Positions 44,217 through 55,216 of a stretch of 64,000 nt of DNA are shown here, in pieces (positions within the stretch are counted from its first letter, which is position 1; every line of letters begins with the position of its first letter). The DNA is taken from contig OY987306.1 in NCBI GenBank assembly GCA_963920635.1, positions 32,431,453-32,495,452 of the forward strand, in the 5' to 3' direction. The notes beneath the pieces are model-generated. The model searched no databases, was not told the DNA's origin, and worked only from the letters and a program-made list of their open reading frames with translations. The DNA comes from Pseudeuparius sepicola. Lineage: Eukaryota; Arthropoda; Insecta; Coleoptera; Anthribidae. A program made the position numbers and the translations under genes.

Positions 44217-45503
44217 GCATTGTAGGTTGGTTCCTTGACAATGTCATAGTTTTAGCTGTTTATGATAAAAAGTTCATTTTCGATTTATACCGGGTGTAAC
44301 AAAAATGTTATGTTTTTTTCCTAAAATTCGTATCACCCTGTGGAGTATACTAGCAACCGAAACATATAGCAGTTGACATTAGACGGTAGGTCCATCTTTC
44401 TTCAACATTTTCTTTCTTGGTTTACTTCATTATCTCTGTTATTAAAGGAGATACACTGTTTTATATCGTAACATGTTTTTATAGACTTTATTATTCGACA
44501 CAGTCATTGAATGTTTTCAAGTAGGCTATGGAACTTTTCTGACATTTCAAGCGATGTGTCAACAGATGTTGTGTTTTAAAGTTACAAAAGTCAAATAAAA
44601 TTCGCCCTACCGATTTATAAAACTGTTCGGAAACTGCTTATTAAACGTTCGTTTCATATGCCCAGTTGCCCGACTATTCTGTCGTTTAAACCAGCCTCAT
44701 TTAAACGTCTTCTGATTGTTCGAGACGATATTGTATGATGGCGAGCAGTTCTAAGCTCACTTTTTAGCCTAGTACTAGTGATATTCCTGTTTCTTAGAGT
44801 AGTTTGCCTAATAAAACGCTCATCCCTTGGATCGGTACATCGGTTTCGCCCTTGGCCTGACTTTCGAGAGTAAGATCCTGTCTCGTTAAATCGTTCAACC
44901 ATACGACTTATAGTCGAACGATGTCTTCCTATCACATTAGCAACATGACACATCGAATAGCCTTCATCCACCAAAGTTAAAGCTCTTAACTGCTTCTTCT
45001 GCCGATAAATTTTTTGGTCGATTCATTTTTCAATTTTAAAATACTCGTCGGGCAACTGGGCATATGAAACGAACGTTTAATAAGCAGTTTCCGAACAGTT
45101 TTTATCGGTATGGCGAATTTTATTTGACCTTTGTAACTTTAAAACACAACATCTGTTGACACATCGCTTGAAATGTCAGAAAAGTTCCATAGCCTACTTG
45201 AAAACATTCAACAATGACTGTGTTGAATAATAAAGTCTATAAAAACATGTTACGATATAAAACAGTGTATCTCCTTTAATAACAGAGATAATGAAGTAAA
45301 CCACAAAAGAAAATGTTGAAGAAAGATGGACCTACCGTCTAATGTCAACTGCTATATGTTTCGGTTGCTAGTATACTCCACAGGGTGATACGAATTTTCG
45401 GAAAACAACATAACATTTTTGTTACACCCGGTATAAATCGGAAATGAACTTTTTATCATAAACAGCGAAAACTATGACATTGTCAAGGAACCAACCTACA
45501 ATA
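44217..45503. mobile_element. Tc1-like foldback element with about 450-bp arms
   Basis: The arm 44217-44672 is inverted at 45046-45503 with few differences, including the TATACCGGGTGTAAC block at 44288 and its inverse at 45422. The centre holds the N-terminal DNA-binding region of a Tc1-like transposase. The DDE catalytic part is absent. On the left, sequence to about 44125 may belong to the original element. On the right the element is cut at 45504 by a V-family repeat. Confidence 0.85.
44654..45026 (-). pseudogene. Tc1-like transposase N-terminal DNA-binding region
   Basis: A start at 45026 opens MNRPKNLSAEEAVK; after a one-base shift the frame continues as QLRALTLVDEGYSMCHVANV and GRHRSTISRMVERF, a helix-turn-helix of the Tc1/mariner paired-like type. 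Next come a GRNRC block, an arginine-rich stretch and a second helical part ending TISSRTIRRRLNEAGL, typical of the bipartite Tc1 DNA-binding region. The frame ends in the arm sequence after GQLGI, before any catalytic aspartate. Family transposases are about 340 residues; only about 120 remain. Without the early frameshift this would be a DNA-binding fragment alone. Confidence 0.85.
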
Positions 45504-45504
45504 T

Positions 45505-45808
45505 GTTTTTCAAAAAAATATTTTTTGCCTTAGTTGGCCATGTTTTGATATTTAGGCATAACTTTTAATTCTAGACAACTTTCCATAATGATATTTTGCT
45601 GAATTTTCTGAAATAAGGGTATATTACTCTTTGAACAATTTTGATATTTTTTGACATACCCTGTATGCTGTTTGACTTGCAACCATTCTAAGTGCGCCTA
45701 ATATGATTATCGAATATGCACCAACTTTCGGGAATATTTGTGTTTTCGTTGCGCAATTAATAAAAAAAAATCCCATATGTTGCACACTTAAATGACCACA
45801 CTGTATAT
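45505..45808 (-). repeat. Foldback family V, half copy
   Basis: About 300 bp matching one arm of 31224-31919 and of 47928-48632, ending CACACTGTATA. It abuts the Tc1-like element exactly at 45504. Confidence 0.75.
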
Positions 45809-45860
45809 CGAACCTGTACGATAAATATTCAGACTTCAATAATGCGGAAATATTCGCGTA

Positions 45861-46927
45861 TGTGGCAACGCCGCACCCGCGTCATTCCGTATGCCGCTCA
45901 ATCAAACCCTTAGATATCTGTGCGATTTATTATAGTGTTATTCTTATTTATTATTCTATTGTTTGTGTAGTTATCTTGTTGTCAGTTGTGTAGTATAGGT
46001 AAATTATCACGGACAAAGATTACGTCAAAGGACAATCCCATAATTTGCCGAAATGAATCTAATAATCTGATGTTCACTCTACCGAAATTCGTGGGATAAA
46101 ACTGCAAAGGTTTGTACTTGTAGAAATAGTAAAATATTACGAGTTATTAATAAACGGAGAACTTAGGTCTAGGGACCATCTTGAAGGCGCTTTTATGAAG
46201 GCGTCGTAGTGCTTAGAAGTACCTCCGTACTTGGCCCAACCTTCAAAAAAATTTAGCAGAAAAACGCCTCTGAATATTTACGAAAAAACACACAAAATGA
46301 GGGAGGTTAGAATTTTGAAATTTCGACTTTTCCTTGCAAATTTCACAGAAGAATAAAGTTATGTCTCAGAACACTTCGGTGGTAACCATGTTGCCAAATT
46401 GCCTTTTTAAAATACTTGTGACGTCATAAGTGCTTTGCCGTCAAATTTCGAAGAATGTCTAAAAACTTGCTATAATTACGTAAATATTATTTTTACAAAA
46501 AATAATTGTAGGGTCTTATTATGCAAATGTCCAGGAATTGTTTTATGAAGTTTGTAAAATTTCGTCAAGTATAGTAAAATATTCAAATTTCAGGACATAA
46601 CAGTTCTTCAGCCAAACAAAAAACATATGAATAGTATCTATCGATAAAAATAATTCTAAATTTTTAAAATAAGTATGATAAACTCACAACTTCCGTTAAT
46701 AAGTTCAATTATATTTTTAATAATTATTAAAAAATTTACATAATAAAATTAAATTTCAGCCCAGACGTAGGTTACATTGTTGACCGAAAGCTGGGTTTAT
46801 AAAAAGAAGTTATACTAATAAATATATGATTGGCTAAAGAAAAAATCTTAATCAAAATTCGTAAAAAAAGATAGCTATTAGCACCGCTGCATAGACCAGT
46901 TGAATCATTCCTCTCGGCGTTGCCACA
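45861..46927. mobile_element. TIR element with TGTGGCAACGCCG ends, 1.07 kb
   Basis: TGTGGCAACGCCG at 45861-45873 is exactly inverted at 46915-46927 (CGGCGTTGCCACA). TA flanks both sides. The terminal word is the same as the start of family W copies (1460, 41789) and of 49985. The 1-kb interior has no recognised frame. Confidence 0.75.
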
Positions 46928-47454
46928 TATCTCTTCATGGCTTAAAATCCAAGTCGGTGTTCGGTGAACGAATAACGTGTCAATTTTCGTGTAATATACA
47001 GAGCCTGAATTGAGTAGATACTAACAGTTGTTTATAGTAACTAGTCGATAATAAATATATAGGCATTGTCCACTACAATGGTGTTATAATACATTTTCCG
47101 CAATTTTTGATAAGTTCCACGAGACCATGTCCCGGGGCTGCCGTTTATTTAACGACCTACATGTTTGAGATACCAGCAAAATGCATGTTATTTTCGGTCG
47201 GCCGTTTTACTTAATGATATTGTTTATCTCCTTAAAAGCCTCAATGTGTATAATGACGTCGGAACATGTTATTATCTCCGCGTCGATCTTGTAAATCACA
47301 CCGCCACGATATACAGGGTGAGCTTAAAAATTATCCAGAAAAATTTACCATAATCCGAGAGATAACAGCAATTTATGTGCAGGGTTATTCATATAATATT
47401 CTATACCCCATTAACTTTTTTGTTTTTAATTTTTTGGTTTAACTGGACTTAGGA
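46928..47454. other. Unassigned stretch
   Basis: A lone TACAGGGTGAGC end at about 47312. No gene recognised. Confidence 0.35.
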
Positions 47455-47460
47455 GGATAA

Positions 47461-47585
47461 ATTTCTGATCTATTGAATCAAGTTAATGAGCCGAATATTA
47501 GTTGGCAACAAAACGGTGCTCCAGCACATAAATCAAATGCTGTCAAGAGACATTTAGATGACACTTTTGCGGAGTGGACCAAGTT
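47461..47585 (+). pseudogene. Mariner-like transposase fragment with D-to-N change
   Basis: About 40 codons: ISDLLNQVNEPNISWQQNGA then PAHKSNAVKRHLDDTFAEW. This is the same family as 14260-14686 and 16176-16496. The catalytic aspartate of QQDGAPAH is replaced by asparagine (AAC). The fragment begins and ends within the coding region, with unrelated sequence on both sides. Confidence 0.85.
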
Positions 47586-47927
47586 AAAGGGTTTTTTTAA
47601 ATAGAAATGGAAAAACCTAAGTTTGGTCCATATATCGAAAACTAGCAATTATAGTAAAAAACTGAATACGGCACTGAATTCTACGTGAAAATGTCTATAA
47701 GATACAGTTTCTGCCATTTCAATATCATTAACCGTTCCCAAGATACGAGGTATGCCTCAAAAGCGCAAATTTTCAATTTAGCCCTGTATCTTAAAAACGA
47801 AGGTGGCTATGAAAAATCTGTTTACGGTATCTTTCGTTTCACAAGAAAGTAGCAACGGTTCGCGAAAACCGCAACTCCCTATCTCTAAAAATAACCGAGA
47901 TACCCCCATTTACAACCAAATCTGGAC

Positions 47928-48632
47928 ACCCTATACAAGAGTAAATTACCCTTATTTCAAAAAAATCAGCTTAGAATTAAAATCTATGCCTCAATACCAA
48001 AACCTAGAAAAAAATTTTTTTCGTCAATTAATTTCCACAGTTTCTTAATAAACATTTAAAATAAAAATTTTGACCTTAAATGAGAGTTTTTTAATATACA
48101 CATTGTCATTACTAATGTTTTACTTTGTTCAGAAAAATGTTTGCGAAATTTTAAATTTTTGTTTAATATCGTTGCAACAAACATGAAGTTTGTGATTCCC
48201 TAAAAAATTAAAAATCTAAGTTAATTTTACAAATTGCTTGAATTTGAACAAAGTTGTGCGAAATTGATTTAATTTTGATTGATTTATGAAATTGTTTAGG
48301 GTGAATATTAAATCAATTTTTTAGGAAATTATTAGATACCCAATGTTTTTCAAAAAAATATTTTTTTGCCTTAGGAGGCCATGTTTTGGTATTTAGGCAT
48401 AACTTTTAATTCTAGACAACTTTCCTTAATGACATTTTGCTGAATTTCGTGAAATAAGGATACTTCACTCTTGTAAAATTTTTATATTTTTTTACCTACC
48501 CTGTATGCTGTTTGACTTGAAACCATTCTAAGTGCCCCTAATACGATTATCGAACATGCACCAACTTTCGGGAATATTTGTATTTTCGTTGTGCAATTAA
48601 TAAAAAAAATCCCATATGTTGCACACTTAATG
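47928..48632. repeat. Foldback family V, copy 3
   Basis: The right part (48342-48632) matches 45505-45808. The left part contains its inverse (for example cttagaattaaaatctatgc versus cataacttttaattctag). The middle block with aatatcgttgcaacaaacat matches 31620-31680. Confidence 0.7.
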
Positions 48633-48976
48633 CTTAATAATAATTTTTATTGAAACAAAAAGTACAATGTTCCCTGCTATTTTAGAATCTAACAATAAAC
48701 ATCAAAAATCGCATCAAAATAAACAGACGTATTAAAAAGGTTAATTTGAACTATTTTGTTGGGCAGTGTATTATCGAACGTTTTTTCAATAAATCGACTA
48801 GTGTTCGAAACAGAATAAATGAAGCAATGTTAGGTATCACCAGAGGGTAAAGTGATGAACAGTGCGTTAAGTGATATAGTCCAAAGCACGAAAGAAAACG
48901 TTTCTAAAGAATGCGGGCAGCGTTGCGAGATTTCCTATACGAGTAGTCGTTATTTATTGGCGAATACAAGTTTTAT

Positions 48977-49573
48977 CATATTGAAGCCGAATTTCTGATC
49001 TCCGTTATACCGAAAAAATGAAGCTCGCATCACGGGACCACTTACCCATTTTTGTTTATCATTTATTTTTAACGCGGTGTGATAAAACACATATTATATT
49101 TTTTTCAACATCGTCGCGTCTACCATCGCCTTTGAAATACGGCAACACAGCACTTCTGCGAAGGAGTCGGCTGACAAAATCAGTTAGCCAACGCGTTTTG
49201 TGCCTGTTTCTATAGTACGTAAAGTTAACTGCGTATTTGGGCTACCATACAGACCTCATTTTTTTAGGCCGCTGGCAAGTTTTTTCCGCCGGCTCAGAGA
49301 GCTCAGTGGCGTTTCGTATGTTCGGGAGTTAGCGTGTGCAAAATGAGTAAACAGGGAAGAACGTTGCATTCTCAAGCACGAGAAATAATTGCCAATGTTA
49401 TAAGGCATCACCGTTAAGAATAATATTAACAATAAATTAAATAACATTTATATGAAAATTAAGTCAGTGAGTTACACAAAATTGAGCTGCGCCCCTGAAC
49501 TGTGACTAATTCTATAATATTTGCGAGTTCTTCCCCCTTACGTCGCACGCATTCTGCCGTAAGGAGGACTATA
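48977..49573 (+). repeat. Repeat R, copy 3
   Basis: About 597 bp, same orientation as 20465-21060, from about atattgaag to GAGGACTATA. It contains a 24-codon frame (separate entry). Confidence 0.78.
49343..49417 (+). pseudogene. Short frame in repeat R, possible transposase start
   Basis: ATG at 49343 encodes MSKQGRTLHSQAREIIANVI then a short tail to a TAA at 49415-49417. The pattern of a short basic start, then SQAREIIANV, resembles the opening of several insect DDE transposases and Tc1-like proteins. The remainder of such a protein is absent. Copy 2 keeps the same first 20 residues (20827), and copy 1 has lost part of them. The similarity is short and therefore uncertain. Confidence 0.4.
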
Positions 49574-49984
49574 AACTTTCACCCACGAATATACAGAGTC
49601 CTTCGCCAACATCTGCACCCCCGTTTATTCTCTCTCCTTTTTCCTGCTCCGTAAAACAATCGCCTCGAACCGTGCCCGAGATATCGTGCCCGGGCAGCTC
49701 TATCTGGCCCCCCGATCCGAATAAACGTCCCATCTGAATATGTGCATGTTCCGTCGTCACGTCCGCGGCCATCGTAAAATTGAGCAGCGTGTTACATAGA
49801 TCTACCGGTACTCATTTGTATTCTACCCCTTTTTGTACAAAAGACCACTATCGTGGCCTTATGCTGCCTTATTATGTTGTACCGGGGACGGGTCTCGCCA
49901 AGTTACAGGCCTGATCGCAGAAAACAATCGCTGTGATTTGGTTGTAGGTACCGCGAACGACTTGGATTTCGAGCCGCGAGCGGA
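49574..49984. other. Unique, moderately GC-rich stretch
   Basis: No gene recognised and no repeat partner seen. Confidence 0.35.
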
Positions 49985-50125
49985 GATGTGGCAACGCCGC
50001 TACGGGGCGGTTTTCGACACTTTTTCTTAGCTTTTTTTTATATCAAAACGTCAACACTTTTATGACAGATAAGATGGCAAATTTGGGACCCTAGAGGGAA
50101 CTACATTCTCCGTTCTTGGCTTTAT
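49985..50125 (+). repeat. Family W, short divergent copy
   Basis: It starts ATGTGGCAACGCCGCTACGG and shares scattered similarity with 41789-42100, including the tttgggnnnntagagg-like block and ctacatt. It then fades into unique sequence. Confidence 0.55.
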
Positions 50126-50392
50126 AATTTGAGTTGGTTGTGGTAATGGTTATACCCAATGATCTACATACCTAGATCCATAATCCAATATATAACTTCG
50201 TCCTCAACATTTTGGCGTTTATTTACAAAATGTTTCTGCAGAGTTGCAACTTCCCTATAATGTGACAAATAATGAAAGCACTCTTACAATATAAATATAG
50301 CAAAGTCATCAGAGATATATAATTATGTTAATATTATCTCTTCATTATATAATATATCATATTATAATTGGTAATATTAAAATACACATCTT

Positions 50393-51004
50393 GAATAGTA
50401 TATTTCATTACGAGTCTGGAAATAAAGATTTTTCCGTGCGCGCGTGACAAATTCCCGTGTGAGGCGCAGCCGAACACGGGAAGTCATGCAAGCACGGAAA
50501 AATCTATTTCTGGACGTGTAATGAACGATATTTTTTATTACACTTCTTTGAAAACGGAAACTTAAAACATTTTATCGGCATATTATAATAAATTTAATTG
50601 ACAAAAAATAAACAATGCAGACAATATAGTGTTTGGTATGTATGATGCGTTTCCATGGTTACTCTCAAATTATTTCAAAGGTGCTTTGTTGTAAATTAGT
50701 TATTGTCAGATAAGGTGAATAAAACGTCAAAAATATTACACAAATGTATCTAAATATTGAAACACTTACGAATTAAAATACAAAATAGGTACATGTTAAA
50801 TATCAGAGAGCATATAGAGTTTCTTAAATTTAGTTAACTTTGCTGTATATTTCTATTTTAAAGCCATATATTCGGTATTTTTATTCAGCGCACGGAAAGT
50901 TTTTCCATGCGCTGTTTCCGTGCGCTAGCCCGAAAAACCCCATCTTTCATTATTGCTAAAACAGATGAAAATAAGGTGTTTTCAAAGAAGTATAATAAAA
51001 ATAT
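50393..51004 (-). repeat. Repeat T, copy 2, with extra inner hairpin
   Basis: Inverted copy of 18098-18673. Its end hairpin (agatttttccgtgc at 50426-50439 with the inverse at 50492-50505) is longer than in copy 1. The loop here carries a second stem: ttcccgtgt (50452-50460) with acacgggaa (50474-50482). The other hairpin (about 50886-50926) is kept. Confidence 0.78.
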
Positions 51005-51165
51005 ATTAGATTATGTACTAAGCCTGGTTGCATAGAAGGAAAACTGGGGCAAGCGTAATAGATTTGGCAACGACGCGGCAGGACCGAACGCCTGTCTCTT
51101 GTTGTTAAAAACGCCAATAAACTCTTTACATTTGTTTAACTATCAACCTATTATAGTGAATAGTG

Positions 51166-51324
51166 ATGGGGCGCTTAAAATGCGTCGTGTGTGGTGCTAG
51201 AAATACGGGATCAAACCGATCTTTCCACTGGTGGGCGATATATTTACGGATCATCTGTGAACCACTACAGGGTCTTTGTTTTGATATTTTATTCTATATC
51301 TACGTGGATTACAATGCCATTTGA
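51166..51324 (+). pseudogene. THAP domain first exon, truncated
   Basis: ATG at 51166 opens MGRLKCVVCGARNTGSNRSF followed by HWW. This is the start of a THAP zinc finger: C-x2-C close to the start and the aromatic HWW where THAP proteins have a SFHxFP block. After HWW the frame continues into unrelated sequence and stops at 51322-51324. A GT at about 51228 (cactg/gtggg) could be a donor. A family W-like word (ttggcaacgacgcgg) lies about 100 bp upstream, so the exon may belong to an element of that family. No second exon was found. Confidence 0.6.
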
Positions 51325-52153
51325 ATGGGTCATCTGGGTATATAGATCATTGGTTATACCCCTAATCTAGTTAGCCATTGTGTACCAGGCTTTGACTTAG
51401 TAAGCTTTCAAAGTTTTCACAAAATCTCGGTATTATAATATGAATAATATATAAGTATATTGGCACGTCGCCTCTCTAAGCAGATTACAATAAATATCAT
51501 ATTACGATAACAGGATTTTCTGTGTTAAACAAATTCCATGCTATTCTTCGATACCCATAAATTATGTTACGTAAATTTGTTAGAATAATTCGCAACAGCG
51601 TGCTTCTTAATTTTTAAAGTAAATTAAGATAAAAGCAGGACATTTTTTCATATATCAAGTTTTTATCAATGCTAGAAGTTACGTCTTTATAATTTATTTA
51701 TTTATGTAACATAATTGGTTCCGAATTAAATCCTTGATAAGTTGCTGTCATTATAATGTAAACAAAGATTCTGAAAGCAGCGACTGGTAGCAACACTTAC
51801 ATAAATAGAAATATGGAGCTTCTAGTGCCTTTAAAAACTAATTTCTTTTTCCATCAACAATTTGTTTGGCATCTTATTGTAGCTCCAAAAAAATCGCGGC
51901 TACCAAAAAAGAAGCCGGTTCTTTTGTTGGGCCCACAAAAAATATTTTCCTCGTCAATTAACTCCATATACAGACGAATTAAGCATATAATTTGGTTTGT
52001 TCACAAAGGGAATTCCTAGTTTCGCTTGACAAAAGATGTCGAAAAGAAGAAGAGCAGCACCAAACGATGGGTTCTGTTATAATTATTGTTGGTTAATTTC
52101 GTGAATTTGTGAATTAAAAGTAACAGTGATTAAGGGGAAAATATACTCTTACG
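51325..52153. other. Unassigned stretch
   Basis: No repeat partner. Frames at 51813-52019 have no recognisable features. Confidence 0.35.
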
Positions 52154-52224
52154 ATGGTGAATTGTTCAGCGTTTGGTTGAAAAAGCAGAAGTGAAAAGCA
52201 AGAGACCGGGATTTCGTTTCAGAG
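52154..52224 (+). pseudogene. THAP domain first exon with stop at a zinc cysteine
   Basis: ATG at 52154 encodes MVNCSAFG, then TGA, then KSRSEKQETGISFQR up to a donor AG/GTAAAT at 52225, phase 2. THAP proteins often begin MVNC.A.GC..R, so the TGA falls exactly on the second zinc-binding cysteine codon. Sequencing error or C-to-A type mutation are both possible. No matching second exon was recognised in the next 3 kb. Confidence 0.65.
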
Positions 52225-55216
52225 GTAAATATTTAACAAGCTACATTTGAAAGAAGCCGTAAAACTTTATTTTTCTCAATATAACTTCTTCAAATTCCTT
52301 CTACCTTTTAGTATGATAAAGTGCACTGTTTTGTTGGTAAATAGGTCCAATATAATTATTTCTTAACGTAGTTTTTATTGAAAATTTCTTAATTGATTAT
52401 GATAGTTTCATAAAGTATGAACTGGTTTCCATGGGCTTGCACTATTCATTTTATTTTGATTGATTCGAAATCGCCACAAATAAATATATTTCAACACTTG
52501 ACACTAGCTTTACGTTTGGGAAATTATCTGCAAATAAATACCAATATTTCAAATTATATCTAAATCAGAATTAACTAACTACCTTTTCATTTTTAACATT
52601 TTTGTGATATTGGCTAAGAACGCGTTTCGTGCTACGCCACTGGCCTGTCGTGCGATGTGTCAGTCGGTAACACGGCCACGAGCGCTGTCTAATAAGGTTT
52701 TGGTGATGTCGTAGAGGTTAGTCCTTTCTTTGCATAACTAGAATCAAATCGAGATAAAACATAAAAGGTGGTAAATTGTAAACAAAGTAGTTTAATGTTG
52801 TTGTTGTTTAGTGTGAACTGTGGACACAACTGAAGACAAACTTCGTAGCTTATAATCGTTCTATTTCGTCTCCAATACCTCCGTGTTCTAACGGAAAAAA
52901 ACTGGTTCCCTCATTGTGTACCACTCGGCATTTATTGGTACACTTTTGGCGATTCGAAAACTCTGTTAATTGACCTCAGAAGTGTTTAATTATGTTGGTT
53001 AATTTTTTTACAGCGTCTGCTTGACTGACGTAACCCGACGTACCATGAAAAGACCTATTATTTGTATACTTTTAATTCAATAGAACAATGGACCGGCTAC
53101 CATTTTAGACTATAAAAGAACTTTGTATCGAGGATGACCTATAGGATCACATCCCACACGTCTTGTGAGAGGCTTTTTTTTAAATTGTGGCTTGGCATAG
53201 ATATTTTATGGACACAAAATCAATATTGAAACAGCTGCTAGGGTACTAAGGAAAAAAATTAAGTTTTACAATAGTGTGTGGGCAATTGATTTATTATTTA
53301 GTGGCATTTTTGATAAGTTTGCAAAAAAATAACAGTATGACATGTGTGCTTAAAAATGCGATGTCAAGTTATGTATTCAAAAGCAACACACGTGATATTA
53401 TGTGGAGTGTCTTGTGGCACTGAAGTTCCTAGTTAAGATAATTTATATTGTTATTGTTAAACAGACAGAATGACTGTAACATTGTAGCTCAATGCTATTC
53501 CCGTGCTTTTGCAAGTTGACACAGTAATGATAAGCGTTCGTCTAGGCATTATTTCGCTAAACAATGGCAAATCGTAACAATATTAGCGCAAGTTAATTTT
53601 GCCACATTTAAGAAAAACACGGAACAATGAGGAGTTCACACGGACACGAAGGTTACCAGTTTCAAGATTTTCAAATTAGATGTTTGGGAACCGGGCACAA
53701 TACAATGTCAACTCGTGCCTTGTGACATATTCTATTGTTGAACCAAATATGGATCGGTCTGATCTTGGAAAATCGGTTATTATAGTATGCCTGTTGGTCA
53801 TGTATAGTGTAAATGAAGTCACTTGGAACAGCATAAAAAAATCCGTAAAATAAAACGCAATCCTTATTTCAAATCGCTGCGCTCGCTTAATTATTGGCTG
53901 CCTCCTTGACTAGGTCGACGTCGACCGCATAAAAACCTTTGAATTTTATAGGGGTTATTTCTGCTGAGAAGTCTGGTATTTTTACCAGTAGCAGAGCGTG
54001 GTAAATGCTATGAAATAGATCGCGCCCCGTATATCACTGTGTTCCAAGTGAGTTCATTTATATTCTACCAGGGTAGGTCGAGAACAGGCGCCTCGGCAAT
54101 AAAATACGAGACAAAACACTTTTTTAACCATATTATTCGTAGTAAAAAGATATGAAGGAGACAGAGGCGATAGATATTGTAATAAAAAGAAGTGGCTGCA
54201 TGCTTGCCTAATATAATATCACCAATACTTGCATGGGTTACACTGTTGGACGGCTGGCCACTTGTGCAGCGAAATGCGGTGGATAGCCGTGCCATAATTT
54301 CACAGATCTTAGGATATACTTGCGTAAATAATTATAATCGATGTGGCTTTTTAGAGACCTTTTGACAATATTATATGGTGCATTAACCTTTACGTTTATT
54401 TGACGACAACCTTAAAAAACCTTAAAATTGAAATATTATGTTGCTTGTATAGAATATGTATATTTTAGAAAACTGCTTGACGCTTATGTCCTATATTCTT
54501 TTTGCGACGCCAATTAAAGTTTTGTGTGCTGTTTCAAGTGATTTTAGCAATACTATATCTTCACCACACACAGATTAGTAACAAGTTGAACGTTGATATT
54601 GGAAAATTCGTGCCATTTTCTTCGCGAAATTGATTGTTGGTGCTTGGTCGCTGTTCTTTTCTATTGGGTACACATACGATAATATGTCACTTCAGGCTTC
54701 TATAGATGCATAAATCATTCTGTGCATTGTACGAAAGTAAATTAGTCCATTCAAAACACATACATAACATTATACGTCGAAGTTATTAATTATTTATAGG
54801 AGAGATATGTTATTGTCTAGTTTTTTTTCCTATTGGCACCTAACTTATGTGAATAATTTAACGTTATGACTAACCGTATTATTCTATATTCGATGCTAAT
54901 AAATATTAATCACTTTACACTCCATATATTTCGAACAAATTGATACAGCGTCCACAGCAGAAGTTTATTTTGTTAGAAAATGATATCTGGACAGCAGTGG
55001 CGTCGCATTATATGGAAGAAATTTTCAAGTTGTGACATTTTGAAAGGACAATTCGAATATATCACGTCACTGTAATTTCCAGAGACATGGACCATGGACC
55101 AGTTCTAATTTACATTTATAAGCGATATATCACTTTGAGCTGAATGCAGACCACACCTAGAGTACTTTGTATGAAGTTGTCGCCTTCTTTTAAAAATTAA
55201 GAGCCACGTTGTAACA
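52225..55216. other. Three-kilobase unique stretch without recognised genes
   Basis: The longest part of the window with no repeat partner, element end or coding signal that I could identify. If the THAP exon at 52154 is real, this could be its first intron. Confidence 0.4.
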
